Shown here one piece after another: positions 44,020 through 53,184 of a stretch of DNA of 64,000 nt. This DNA is from Kribbella jiaozuonensis (GTDB taxonomy: Bacteria; Actinomycetota; Actinomycetes; Propionibacteriales; Kribbellaceae). Every line of letters starts with the position of its first letter. The stretch's first letter is position 1. Made by a program: the position numbers and the translations under genes. Where the stretch lies: the NCBI RefSeq assembly GCF_005233875.1, contig NZ_SZPZ01000001.1:682001-746000 (forward strand). The letters are read 5' to 3'. The notes under the pieces were generated by a model, which had not been told where the DNA came from, did not search any database, and was given only the letters and a program-made list of their open reading frames with translations.

Positions 44020-45344
44020 GCGGGCCTCACGTTGTGGTTCCCGGCGAACAGGTTGGCCGGGTCGTACTCGCGCTTGACCGCCGCAAGCCGCTCGTACGTC
44101 GCCGTCGGGTAGACCGCATCCACATCGGCGTCCTCTGCGGCGGACAAGAAGTTCGCGTACGCGCCCCTGACCTGCGGCGCGAGCTTGTCCCAGAGCGCCT
44201 GCCGGGCCGGACCGGTCGCCTCGACGACCGGCGGCGGGCCGATCGTGGTCGTGGCGAACATCAGCTCCGCCTCCCGATGCGCGTACGCCGTGGCGTCGGC
44301 CGCGACCTCGGAGACGGCCCCGCCGACGGTACGGACGGACATGATCGGCGAGCCCTGCGTCGCACCGGTCTCGGCGAGGATCCGCAATACCTCCGGGACG
44401 GAATCCTTGTCGACAAAGGCACTCCGGGTGATCAGCTGGATGCCGGGCGGCGGAGTCACCCCGTCGACCAGGACCTCGGCGTACGGCCGGAGCGCGACGT
44501 CGTCGGCGAGTACCGTGCCGAGCTTGCGGATCGGGTCGATCGCCTGGGCGGCCAGCTCCGCGTCGTCGCCGTCGAACGCGACCTCGATCTCCAGCGGCGC
44601 CTCGGGACCGCCGAGGAACGGGTTGGCGAACGCCGCGATCGAGGTGAGCTCAGCCGGCGCGGTGCGCTGGTACTCCGCCCAGCCCTGCAGCACCTCAGCG
44701 ATCTCGTTCGCCGGGAACACGACCTTGCCGAAGTAGATGTCGGTCGTCGGGTGCGCCGCGAACTCGAACGCGGTCACGACCCCGAAGTTCCCGCCACCAC
44801 CGCGGATCGCCCAGAACAGCTCGGCGTTCTCGTCCTCAGCCGCGCGAACCACGTCGCCCGCGGCGGTCACGACCTGCACCGCGACCAGCTGGTCGAGCGC
44901 CAGACCGTACTTGCGGACCTTCCATCCGATCCCGCCGGTCAGCGTCAGCCCGCCGACGCCGACGCTCTTCGTGTCACCCGACGAGATCGCCAGCCCGTGC
45001 GGCGCCAGCGCGGCCGCGACCTGTCCCCAGGTCGCGCCGCCGCCGATCCGTACGACGTTCTTCTCCTTGTCGATGACCTCGATCCCGGCCATCTGGCTCA
45101 GGTCGATCACTACTCCACCGGCGTTCGTCCCGAATCCGGCGAACGCGTGCCCGCCGCCCCGGACCGCCAGCGGCAGCCCGCTCGCGGCGGCGTACGCGAC
45201 GGCTTTGCGGACGTCCTCGACACTCGCCGGCCTGAGGACGTACGCCGGGCTGCCCCCGACCAGCACGGTCCGGCTCGCGGCGTCGTACCCCGCGTTGTCC
45301 GGTCCGACGATCTCCCCACCGAATCCTTCGATCACTGCGTTCAT
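44016..45344 (-). CDS. FAD-linked oxidase with berberine-bridge-type C terminus
   Basis: 442 residues. A PCMH-type FAD domain with VRGGGHAFAGFG (His66, likely 8-alpha covalent FAD) and GVGGLTLTGGIGWKVRKYGL. The second, Cys-based attachment seen in bicovalent enzymes is not apparent, so single attachment is likely. The C terminus NFLSAAEDADVDAVYPTATY to YDPANLFAGNHN is the BBE motif. Family members oxidise sugars, alkaloids or polyketides. It overlaps the SDR gene by four bases. An inverted repeat TGCGTTTGT/ACAAACGCA flanks its upstream region. Confidence 0.92.
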   Translation of the reverse strand: MNAVIEGFGGEIVGPDNAGYDAASRTVLVGGSPAYVLRPASVEDVRKAVAYAAASGLPLAVRGGGHAFAGFGTNAGGVVIDLSQMAGIEVIDKEKNVVRIGGGATWGQVAAALAPHGLAISSGDTKSVGVGGLTLTGGIGWKVRKYGLALDQLVAVQVVTAAGDVVRAAEDENAELFWAIRGGGGNFGVVTAFEFAAHPTTDIYFGKVVFPANEIAEVLQGWAEYQRTAPAELTSIAAFANPFLGGPEAPLEIEVAFDGDDAELAAQAIDPIRKLGTVLADDVALRPYAEVLVDGVTPPPGIQLITRSAFVDKDSVPEVLRILAETGATQGSPIMSVRTVGGAVSEVAADATAYAHREAELMFATTTIGPPPVVEATGPARQALWDKLAPQVRGAYANFLSAAEDADVDAVYPTATYERLAAVKREYDPANLFAGNHNVRPA

Positions 45345-45354
45345 GACGTTCCTT

Positions 45355-45421
45355 TGCGTTTGTCCTCATCGAACAAACACCTGACGTCGGCCGGGCAGGT
45401 CATGTGACGTGAACAAACGCA
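45355..45421. promoter_or_regulatory. Spaced inverted repeat upstream of the FAD oxidase
   Basis: TGCGTTTGT (45355-45363) and ACAAACGCA (45413-45421) are perfect 9-base inverted copies 49 bases apart, with a third partial ACAAACAC at 45374. They lie just before the oxidase start and could bind a looping regulator. Function is not known. Confidence 0.4.
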
Positions 45422-45519
45422 CATCACACTTCGCGGGGCTATTTCGTCTGTCGTGTCGAACCGGCGCATGGTCGCTCGACGCAGGGGTGACGGATACCCC
45501 CTGTGGAAGGACTTTCGAG

Positions 45520-46170
45520 ATGACTACTCACGATGTGACCGTTTCGGCCGGCAGCGTCTCCACCCGTGCCCTGCTCACCGGCGGTGCGGTCGCCGGTCCG
45601 CTGTACGTCGCGGTGTGGCTGGTGCAGGCGTTCACCCGGGAAGGCTTCGACATCACCCGCCACCCCGCCAGCCTCCTCGCCAACGGCGGCCCCGGCTGGA
45701 TCCAGACGACGAACTTCATCGTCAGCGGCCTGCTGTCGATCGCCGCCGCCATCGGCCTCCGCCGTACCCTCTCTGGTCGAGGTCGGACCTGGGGACCGTG
45801 GCTGGTGGGCGCGTACGGCTTCGGGCTGCTGCTCGCCGCCGCGTTCCCCGCCGACCCGGCGGCCGGCTTCCCGGTCGGCACTCCCGCCGACTACGCCGAG
45901 ATCAGCACCCGCGGCATGGGGCACTTCGTTGCCGGCAGCATCGGCTTCTCCGGCCTCATCGCGGCGTGCCTCGTGATTGCCGCGCACTACCGCTCGATCG
46001 GCCGCCGCGGCTTCGCCCGCTTCTCCGCCATCACCGGCATCCTGTTCTTCGGCGCCTTCGCCGGGCTCAGCGCCGGCGCCGGCAGCCGCCCCACGATCAT
46101 CGCGTTCGATCTCGCCGTTGTCCTCGGCTGGACCTGGCTCACCGCGGTCTGCCTCGACAAGCGGCGCTGA
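45520..46170 (+). CDS. DUF998-type integral membrane protein
   Basis: 216 residues from ATG 45520 (MTTHDVTVSAG), with GGAAGG in front. It has about six TM segments beginning LTGGAVAGPLYVAVWLVQAF, and the family-typical HPASLLANGGPGWIQTTNFIVSG between TM1 and TM2. This is a DUF998-like membrane protein of unknown function, common in actinobacteria. It is followed by a perfect hairpin terminator shared with the convergent esterase-like gene. Confidence 0.85.
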   Translation: MTTHDVTVSAGSVSTRALLTGGAVAGPLYVAVWLVQAFTREGFDITRHPASLLANGGPGWIQTTNFIVSGLLSIAAAIGLRRTLSGRGRTWGPWLVGAYGFGLLLAAAFPADPAAGFPVGTPADYAEISTRGMGHFVAGSIGFSGLIAACLVIAAHYRSIGRRGFARFSAITGILFFGAFAGLSAGAGSRPTIIAFDLAVVLGWTWLTAVCLDKRR

Positions 46171-46174
46171 AAGC

Positions 46175-46205
46175 GGCCCTGGGAGCTCCCTGTGCTCCCA
46201 GGGCC
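46175..46205. terminator. Bidirectional terminator
   Basis: GGCCCTGGGAG (46175-46185) and CTCCCAGGGCC (46195-46205) form a perfect 11-base stem with a 9-base loop in the 41-base gap between two convergent genes. Confidence 0.85.
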
Positions 46206-46211
46206 GATCCT

Positions 46212-47507
46212 TCAGTGCAGACGGATCGTGACCAGCGTCGTCTCGATGTCGCTGTCGACCAGGTTGCCCTTGGCATCGAAAGCCGCCGGACCGTCGGTCA
46301 TCCCGAAGTCGTTGTCGTTGATGACGACCAGGGTGTCGTGCGACAGCAGCGCCACACCCTCGATCTTCTTCGGTGCACCCTTGACCGTGTTCAGGTCGAG
46401 GAACAGCTGCTTCTTCAACACCGGTACGCCGGTCGCATCCGCTTCGTACGACGGTGTCGTGGCAGCGTCGTCCCACTTCGACCCGAGGATGTTCGCGGAC
46501 GGCCGCAGTACGACGCGCTGCAACCGGGCGGCGTTGTCGGTCCGCTCCTCGACCAGCAGCGTTTCGGGGCCTGCAGCAACGATCGACGAGATCTTCAGCT
46601 CGCTGGTGTCGTCCTCACCCGGGTCAACCACACCGACCGGGTCGAACTGGTACGCGTACTCGGCCGTCAGCTTCCCGCGGTGCGGCGAGAACCGGAGCAG
46701 CCGGGTGTTGAGCGACGCCTCACCGACCTTCTTGCTCGGGTTCGACAGCGGGCTCTGCAGCGCGAGGACCAGGTCGCCGCCGGGCAGCTGCGCCAGACCC
46801 TCGAAGCCGCGGTTGATCTTGCGGGTCAGGAAGATCGCCGGCAGCGACTCGATGACCGGGTAGTCGGCGCCCTTCAGGTTCAGGCCCTTCGGGACGTACC
46901 GCGCGAGCACCTGCCCGCGGCTCGACACGTGCACGAGCGACGGGCTGTACTCGTCGACCAGCCAGAACGTGCCGTCGCTCGCCCGGACGATGCCCTCGGT
47001 GTCGAGGCCGTTCGGGTTGATGCCGAGCCGCGTCGACGCGTCGAAGTTGTACGGGAGTTCGTCGCGGCTCTCCTGGTTCGACAGGCCGGTGACCGGCTTC
47101 CCGTGCCGGGTGGTGATCGGGATCGCGTCGATCACCTTCAGCTTCTTGCCGTCGACCTTGATCTTGACGATCGCCGGGTCGAACCCGGGCACCGGGAACG
47201 TCCGCCGGTTCACGTCGTCGATCTTGATCTGCCCGTTCGGACCCCGGTCGGTCACGGTCCAGAACTCGCCGCTCTTGCCGGCCGGGAAGATGTCACTCCC
47301 GATCCCGCCGAGGTCGACCTTCCGGTCGTTGTCCACCGACCCACGGATCAGCGAGTTCGAGAACTTCCCCAACGAGATGTCCGGCAACGTCGCCGTCCCG
47401 ACCACCTTCGGCCCACGGTCACCGGCCACGGCAGCCGGCGCCGTACCCGCCACCAACGCGGCAACCCCCACCACCGAAGCCGCCATCACCCACTTACCAC
47501 GAGACAT
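46212..47507 (-). CDS. Secreted esterase-like / phytase-like beta-propeller protein
   Basis: 431 residues from ATG 47507 (MSRGKWVMAASVVGVAAL), preceded by GGGGAGAG; the frame remains open far upstream but only by chance. A signal peptide ends near AVAG. The mature part matches the 'esterase-like activity of phytase' family: VDLGGIGSDIFP, FWTVTDRGPNGQI, GLDTEGIVRASDGTFWLVDEY, RGFEGLAQLPGGDLVLALQSP and GVALLSHDTLVVINDNDFG. The Asp/Glu clusters suggest Ca binding. It may release phosphate or hydrolyse esters outside the cell. Confidence 0.88.
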   Translation of the reverse strand: MSRGKWVMAASVVGVAALVAGTAPAAVAGDRGPKVVGTATLPDISLGKFSNSLIRGSVDNDRKVDLGGIGSDIFPAGKSGEFWTVTDRGPNGQIKIDDVNRRTFPVPGFDPAIVKIKVDGKKLKVIDAIPITTRHGKPVTGLSNQESRDELPYNFDASTRLGINPNGLDTEGIVRASDGTFWLVDEYSPSLVHVSSRGQVLARYVPKGLNLKGADYPVIESLPAIFLTRKINRGFEGLAQLPGGDLVLALQSPLSNPSKKVGEASLNTRLLRFSPHRGKLTAEYAYQFDPVGVVDPGEDDTSELKISSIVAAGPETLLVEERTDNAARLQRVVLRPSANILGSKWDDAATTPSYEADATGVPVLKKQLFLDLNTVKGAPKKIEGVALLSHDTLVVINDNDFGMTDGPAAFDAKGNLVDSDIETTLVTIRLH

Positions 47508-47569
47508 GCCAACTCTCCCCTCACAGACGTCCACGCGACCCTCCCCTGGCCGCGTGAACGTCACATGAA

Positions 47570-48061
47570 CTACGGGACCCGCGAGCGCATTTCCGCGGCG
47601 AAGGATTCCTGCAGGCGGCGCATGGTGGCGGCCTCGGTGGGGTCGGCGAAGAGGGCGGGAAGGTCGGCGGGGTCTACGTCGTAGAGGTGGGTCTGGATCC
47701 ACCAGATGTTGCCGGCCGGGTCCTTGATGCGGGCGCCGCGGTCGCCGACGATGCGGGACGTGGTCAGCTCGGTGACGACGGTCGCGCCGGCGGCGACGGC
47801 GCGGGCGACCGTTGCGTCCGCGTCGTCGACGTACACGCTGAGGAAGCTCGGGGTGTCGGGCCAGTCGGGTCGGGCGTCGAAGGCCATCACGACCGAGTCG
47901 CCGATCGTGATTTCGGCGTGGCCGATCGTGCCGTCCTCGTTGGGTACGGCGAAGGCCGGCTTGGTTCCGAATGCCTGCTGGACGAACTCGAGCCACGCTG
48001 CGGCGCCACGAACGGCGACGTACGGAGTAACAGTCGACTTACCGCCAGGGTTCTTGGTCAT
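47570..48061 (-). CDS. PhnB/VOC-family protein
   Basis: 163 residues. A glyoxalase-like VOC fold of the PhnB type: TVTPYVAVRGAAAWLEFVQQAFG, GHAEITIGDSVVMAFD, FLSVYVDDADATVARAVAAGATVV and GDRGARIKDPAGNIWWIQTH. The second half ends with a helix as in 3-demethylubiquinone methyltransferase-like VOC proteins. The ligand is unknown. CAAGAT is six bases before the ATG and no good ribosome-binding site is seen. Confidence 0.88.
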   Translation of the reverse strand: MTKNPGGKSTVTPYVAVRGAAAWLEFVQQAFGTKPAFAVPNEDGTIGHAEITIGDSVVMAFDARPDWPDTPSFLSVYVDDADATVARAVAAGATVVTELTTSRIVGDRGARIKDPAGNIWWIQTHLYDVDPADLPALFADPTEAATMRRLQESFAAEMRSRVP

Positions 48062-48181
48062 GCCTTCATCTTGAACTTAGTAGAGGACAGCTTTTGTCCT
48101 CTAAAGGGGGTTGGCGGCGAAGAGGTATTCCCTGGCTTCCTAGCGGTGGCGAGCCAGGGCTGGATCTTGTGAGATTGCCTC

Positions 48182-48841
48182 ATGACGACATTTGTTCTGG
48201 TTCCCGGTGGGTGGAAGGGCTCCTGGGCCTACGAGGCGGTGATCCCGCTGCTGGCCGGACACGTTGTTCACGCGCTGACGCTGACCGGTCTGGGTCCGAC
48301 CGACGACGACGCGACGGTCGCGACAGCCAACCTCGACACGCACGCTGACGACGTACTGCGGTTCCTCGATCGCGCCGACCTGTCCGACGTCACGTTGGTC
48401 GGCCACAGCTACGCCGGCATGGTGATCACCGCCGCCGCGGACCGTGCCGCCGATCGGATCTCGCGACTGGTGCATCTCGACGCGTTCGTACCGCGCGACG
48501 GCGAGTCATGGTGGTCGTTGGTCAACGACTACTTCCGGGCCGTGGCCACGGCCGGTGCTGCGACCACCGGGTACGCCGTCAGCCCGCCGGGCAACCGCGA
48601 CCCCCGTCGCCGGCCGCATCCCCTTGCCTCGTTCATGCAGGAGATCCGGCTCACCGGCGAGGTCGATCGGATCGCTCGCCGGGACTTCGTCTACTGCTCG
48701 GGCTGGGAGGAGCAGACGCCGTTCGCCAGGCTCCGCACCCGGCTCGAGGCCGATCCTGACTGGCAGGTCCACGTCGTCCCGACCGGCCACGACGTGATGA
48801 ACGAGGCTCCGCAGGCAGTCGCCGACCTATTGCTTAGCTAG
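48182..48841 (+). CDS. Alpha/beta hydrolase (EstC/salicylate-esterase-like)
   Basis: 219 residues. FVLVPGGWKGSWAYEAVIPLL carries the oxyanion loop, the nucleophile elbow is VGHSYAGMV (Ser in GHSYAG), the acid probably lies near RLEADPDWQVHVVP and the His in TGHDVMNEAP. This short lid-poor form resembles plant-like esterases and methylesterases. It is a small cytoplasmic esterase of unknown substrate. The 3' end overlaps the convergent serine hydrolase gene by 15 bases. Confidence 0.9.
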   Translation: MTTFVLVPGGWKGSWAYEAVIPLLAGHVVHALTLTGLGPTDDDATVATANLDTHADDVLRFLDRADLSDVTLVGHSYAGMVITAAADRAADRISRLVHLDAFVPRDGESWWSLVNDYFRAVATAGAATTGYAVSPPGNRDPRRRPHPLASFMQEIRLTGEVDRIARRDFVYCSGWEEQTPFARLRTRLEADPDWQVHVVPTGHDVMNEAPQAVADLLLS

Positions 48842-49948
48842 GGTCTCGATCAAGCGGGTCGCGCGTGCGTCGCCGTGGCCGATCATCCGGTTGGCGGTGT
48901 AGGCGAAGGCGATGCCATGCTCGTCGTCCGCGAACGCGAACTGCCCGCCGGCACCGTCGTTCGCCAGGCTGCGCCGACCGAGGGTAGGACGGAACGCCGA
49001 GTCCAGCAGAAAGCCGGAGCCCCACCGCGCGCCGGCGTCGAAGCCCAGGTAGCTCTTGCCGGCCGACACCTCTCGGGCTGCATCGGAGACGGTGCCACGA
49101 GACAGCAGCGGCTCGGCGCCGTCGAGTCCGGTGATCGCGGCGGCGTACACGCCGGCCAGACCGGTTGCCGAGGCAACAGCACCTGCACCAGGCAGTTCCA
49201 TCGCAAGCAGGGCAGGATCGTTCCAGCCGTGCGAGACGTCGAGACCCGGAAACTCGAGCGCGCCGTTCATCGTCACGATGCGCATCAACAGATGCTCGGG
49301 ATCCAGCGCCGGCGGACGTCCTTCGGACTCCTCCAACCGGGCCAGGTTCGGCAGCTCCGACGCGGGCAACCCGATCCATGCTCGCAACCCGAGCGGGTCA
49401 CCGATGACGGTCCGGAAGTATGCCCCCGGCAACTGTCCGGTCAACCGCCGTACCACTTCACCGAGCACGAACCCGAACACATGCCCGTGATACTCGTACG
49501 TCGTCCCCGGCTCCCACAGCGGCTTCTGCTCCTCGATCGCCGCAACCACCGGCGTCCAGGCCGCGATCTCCTCGAACGAGAGCGTCTTGTCCAGCACCGG
49601 GATCCCGGCCCGATGCCCGAGCACCATCCGGCAGCTGATGTCCTCTTTGCCGTTAGCAACAAACGACCGCCAGTACGTCCCGATCGGCTCGTCGAGTGAC
49701 AGCTCCCCGGACTGAGCCAGCAGGTGTACGACGACGCTCACCAGCCCCTTGGCGCAGGAGAACACCGGTACGACGGTCTCCTCCGACCACGGCCGGCCCG
49801 GCGCCGCATCCCCGTCCCAGAGCTCGACCACCTTGCGCCCACCGGCGTACACGGTGACGGCAGCGCCCAGCTCCGGGAACAGCGAGAAGTTCTCCGCGAA
49901 CGTGTCCGCGACCGCGCCGTACCCCTCGTCCACCCAACCCTTGCTCAT
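48827..49948 (-). CDS. Beta-lactamase-fold serine hydrolase (class C/EstB-like)
   Basis: 373 residues with no signal peptide. The SxxK motif is FSCAKGLVSV (Ser64, Lys67), and the YxN-equivalent is YEYHGHVFG (Tyr153), as in EstB-type esterases, which commonly have Tyr-His at this place. GDPLGLRAWIGLP and GHRAGIP are family features. Cytoplasmic location and the Tyr-His motif favour an esterase over a beta-lactamase. TATCGT (49956-49961, minus strand) is seven bases before the ATG, so the mRNA is probably leaderless. Confidence 0.9.
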   Translation of the reverse strand: MSKGWVDEGYGAVADTFAENFSLFPELGAAVTVYAGGRKVVELWDGDAAPGRPWSEETVVPVFSCAKGLVSVVVHLLAQSGELSLDEPIGTYWRSFVANGKEDISCRMVLGHRAGIPVLDKTLSFEEIAAWTPVVAAIEEQKPLWEPGTTYEYHGHVFGFVLGEVVRRLTGQLPGAYFRTVIGDPLGLRAWIGLPASELPNLARLEESEGRPPALDPEHLLMRIVTMNGALEFPGLDVSHGWNDPALLAMELPGAGAVASATGLAGVYAAAITGLDGAEPLLSRGTVSDAAREVSAGKSYLGFDAGARWGSGFLLDSAFRPTLGRRSLANDGAGGQFAFADDEHGIAFAYTANRMIGHGDARATRLIETLAKQ

Positions 49949-49990
49949 GCGGAAGACGATAGATCGGGCGCGGCCGTCAGAACGACCGAA

Positions 49991-52900
49991 TTACGGCAGC
50001 ACCCACTTCTGGTTCGTCGCGGTTGTACACGTCGCGAGGATGAGCTTGGTGCCGTTGGCACTCGAACCGCCGGTCGCATTGAGGCACAGTCCGGACGCGG
50101 CGTTGACCAAGGTGCCGTTGGTCTGGGGAATCCATCGCTGGCCGGGTGAACTGTCGCAGGTCCACAACACCGCAGGGGTGTTGAGAGTCGTCGTACGAGC
50201 CGACAGGCATTTGCCCATCGTCCGAACGGTTCCGTCCTCGAGCGACGGCGTCCACAGCTGGTTCGCCGACGACTTGCAGGTGTAGAGCGTCGTGGGCGTA
50301 CCGTCCGCGGATGCGGCTTGGTAGACGTCGATGCACTTGCCACCGATCCCGGTCGCGGGCCCGGCGTCCTGGAAAGCGCCGAACTCCCACAGCGAGTAGT
50401 AGCTGCCGGCAACAGCCCGCTTGGTCGCGTTGATCCGGATATACCTGGCGTAGTTCGCACTGAACTGCACGCTGTCGGTCCCGCCGTCGCCGGCCGTCGT
50501 GGAGTAGACGGTCTTCCACGTCCGCGCGCTTCCGGAGACCTGGATCTGGTACGACTTCGCGTACGCCGTCGACAACCAGTTCAGCAACACCCGGTTGACC
50601 ACCTGCACCGATCCCAGATCGATCCGGAGCCACTGCGGATCGGTCCGCGCACTCGACCACGCCGTCGACATCGACCCGTCAACAGCCTTCGTTGCCTCCC
50701 GCCCCGCAAGATAGGTGCTTGAGGCAAGCGCCGGTCGACCACGCGCGAGGTTCCGCTTCACGCCGTACGACGCCGTGTACGTCGTGGCCGCCGCGGGCGC
50801 GACGAGGTTGTGGTTCCGCGCGCCGCCGTCCGACCAGGTCGCGAACCGGTAGAGCTGGTTCGCCACCGGCTGCGTCGGATCAGCGGACACCGACACGCTC
50901 GACCCGACAATCACCGTGGAGGTGAAGGGAGTCTTCGCCGTCGTGTCGAGAGACGTCACCGGCAACCCCGCAGGCGACGAGGCGAGCCGCAGGCCGACCG
51001 TCTTGGGATCGAGCCGGACGCTCTTCGTATCGGTCAAACCTTGTGCATCCGTCGCGGTCAGCTTCAGTTCGAGGTACGACGGATACTCGTGATCCGGCGC
51101 GGTGAACGATCCCTGCGCACCGGTCATCGACGTGATCGTATGCGTGTGGCAGTCGCTCGGACAGTGATGCATGATCAGCGACCAGGTCAGCGCCGACGCC
51201 GGCAACGTCCCTTGCTCGGGATCGGTCGCCGAACCCGAGAAGCTGATCGTGTCCCCGACCTTCCACGTCGTCGCCGGACCAGGTGACGTGATCAGCGCGG
51301 TCGGCGCCGTGTTCGCCACATTGATCTGCATCGACGTCGTACCGGTCGTATGGCCGTCCGACACTTTCAACCGGGCGACGACTTCTCCCGAATTCATGTA
51401 CGTGTGCTGCACGGTCGCCGCCGTCGAGTCGTCGTACACACCGTCGCCGTCAAGGTCCCACGCGTACGTCAACGGATTGCCGTCGGCGTCGTTGGAGGCG
51501 GTCGCGTCGAACGTCACTGCCAACGGCGTCGGCCCGCTCGACGGGTCCGCGTGGATCACCGCGGTCGGCGGGTTGTTCGTCGCGTCGTACACGTACCGGA
51601 GCAGCCGGCCGTTGTCGTAGTCCACTGCGAACAGGTCCCCACCCGGGCCGGTCTGCAGCTTGGTCGCGCCGTACCCGGAGGCGAAGTTCTGGATCTTCGC
51701 GGGATCCGGCAGGCCGTCCGCGCCGGGCATCATCGCCCAGACGCAGCGGCGGCTGTAGTCCGCGAAGAACAGCGCGCCGTTGTACTCCGCCGGGTAGTTC
51801 CCGTTGCCGTAGAACTGCATGCCGGAGATCGACGAGCTGCCGACCGTGCAGGACTCGCCGGTCACGATGTGGTCGGTGTGCTTGTACGCGTAGTACGGCG
51901 ACGTGACCGCGGACGGCCCGGCGGCGTACAGGTTCTCGCACAGGTTGACGTTGATCGCGTCGTACCCGGGCTGTCGGTTGGCGCCTTCGTAGCAGGGCCA
52001 GCCGAAGTTCGTGACCTTCGCGGTCGGGTCGACGATCCGGTCGATCTCCTCCCAGGTCGAGTAGCCGACGTCGCCGATCCACATCTCCTTGGTCCCCGGC
52101 CGGAACGTGAACCGCATCGGGTTGCGCATACCGTTCGCGACGATGCGGCGCGCGTTGAGGTCCGTGCTGCTCGCCGCCGGGTTGCCGGGCGCGGCCTGAC
52201 CGGTGTCGGGATCGATGCGGATGATCGAACCGTCGAGGCCGGCCGGATCGCCCGGCGTACGGACGTCCTGAGCTCGGAGCGCGCCACCTTCGGCGGTCGG
52301 CGGCGTCAGCGTCGTACCGACAGCTGCAGGTCCATCACCACAAGGGTTGTCCGGCGTGATGTCGGACGACGGGTAGCCGTCCTGGCCGTAGTCGACGTAG
52401 TTGAAGCTGCCGCCGTCACCGCCGCCGGCGTACAGCATCCCGTCCGGGCCGAACTCGATCGAGCCGATCGAGTGGCTCGGGAACACCTGGCACCAGTCCT
52501 CGACCAGCACCTGTTCGGCGCCGGTGCCGTTGAGGACGGAGAGTCGCGCACTGGCCTGGCAACCGTCAGCGGTCGGGCCGGGTGGCGAGGGACAAGGGTC
52601 GTCGTTGGTGTCCGGCGTACCCCATTTCGGTGTCGGTCCGCCGATCAGCCCGTCGTGCGTGTACAGCACGTAGATGCGTGGATCCGTTGGGAAGTTGGGG
52701 TTCAGGGCCATGCCCAGCAGGCCGCGGTCCCAGTAGTTGTAGACCTCGGTACGCAGATCGGCGTACACGCTCGGTGTCGGATCCTCGAGCGAGTCGAAGA
52801 CCTTGATCAGGCCGCTCTTCTCGGCGACGAACACCCGGCCGTCCGGCGAGAACGCGACGTTCGTCGGATTCGTCAGCCCGGTGAACACGACCTGCTCGCT

Positions 52901-53014
52901 GAAACCGGTCGGCGCGACCGCGGCCTGTGCCGGCGCGATCACGGCAAGCGGCAGCAACACCAGTACACACAACGTAGGCAGCGCATGACGCAGCCATGTG
53001 GCGGATAACCTCAC
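49991..53014 (-). CDS. Secreted PQQ-dependent sugar-dehydrogenase-like protein with PKD, discoidin and ricin-B domains
   Basis: 1007 residues from GTG 53014 (VRLSATWLRHALPT), after GGGG; longer forms are not convincing. The signal peptide ends near PAQA. Order: a six-bladed GDH-B/Hedgehog-interacting-like propeller, about 40-470 (GLTNPTNVAFSPDGRVFVAE, RGLLGMALNPNFP, ANGMRNPMRFTF, IGDVGYSTWEEID); PKD-type Ig domain, about 480-570 (TAVIHADPSSGPTPLAVTFD); a further Ig-like region; discoidin domain, about 735-870 (NLARGRPALASS); C-terminal ricin-B/CBM13 lectin with QLW/QRW/QKW repeats. It probably oxidises glycans to which it binds. Confidence 0.9.
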   Translation of the reverse strand: MRLSATWLRHALPTLCVLVLLPLAVIAPAQAAVAPTGFSEQVVFTGLTNPTNVAFSPDGRVFVAEKSGLIKVFDSLEDPTPSVYADLRTEVYNYWDRGLLGMALNPNFPTDPRIYVLYTHDGLIGGPTPKWGTPDTNDDPCPSPPGPTADGCQASARLSVLNGTGAEQVLVEDWCQVFPSHSIGSIEFGPDGMLYAGGGDGGSFNYVDYGQDGYPSSDITPDNPCGDGPAAVGTTLTPPTAEGGALRAQDVRTPGDPAGLDGSIIRIDPDTGQAAPGNPAASSTDLNARRIVANGMRNPMRFTFRPGTKEMWIGDVGYSTWEEIDRIVDPTAKVTNFGWPCYEGANRQPGYDAINVNLCENLYAAGPSAVTSPYYAYKHTDHIVTGESCTVGSSSISGMQFYGNGNYPAEYNGALFFADYSRRCVWAMMPGADGLPDPAKIQNFASGYGATKLQTGPGGDLFAVDYDNGRLLRYVYDATNNPPTAVIHADPSSGPTPLAVTFDATASNDADGNPLTYAWDLDGDGVYDDSTAATVQHTYMNSGEVVARLKVSDGHTTGTTSMQINVANTAPTALITSPGPATTWKVGDTISFSGSATDPEQGTLPASALTWSLIMHHCPSDCHTHTITSMTGAQGSFTAPDHEYPSYLELKLTATDAQGLTDTKSVRLDPKTVGLRLASSPAGLPVTSLDTTAKTPFTSTVIVGSSVSVSADPTQPVANQLYRFATWSDGGARNHNLVAPAAATTYTASYGVKRNLARGRPALASSTYLAGREATKAVDGSMSTAWSSARTDPQWLRIDLGSVQVVNRVLLNWLSTAYAKSYQIQVSGSARTWKTVYSTTAGDGGTDSVQFSANYARYIRINATKRAVAGSYYSLWEFGAFQDAGPATGIGGKCIDVYQAASADGTPTTLYTCKSSANQLWTPSLEDGTVRTMGKCLSARTTTLNTPAVLWTCDSSPGQRWIPQTNGTLVNAASGLCLNATGGSSANGTKLILATCTTATNQKWVLP

Positions 53015-53184
53015 GAAGCCCCCCAGCCTCCCAGGTCCGGTGCTCGCCCTCACAGCCCCCTGCGAACACTCGGATCGCTCGCCAGAATGACCTGCGCCGT
53101 CTTGGTGCACAACCCCGGATGCGCATTCGTTTCAAACACTCAACCGACAATCACTCGTTCGATCCGATCGGGCACACTGGGCTG

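Noticed and set aside
46212..47996. 594-residue version of the esterase-like gene
   Set aside because: The first 163 residues overlap the VOC gene on the same strand and show no homology; a signal peptide and ribosome-binding site fix the start at 47507.
48827..49948. Beta-lactamase resistance gene
   Set aside because: No signal peptide and a Tyr-His variant of the YxN motif point to an EstB-like cytoplasmic esterase.
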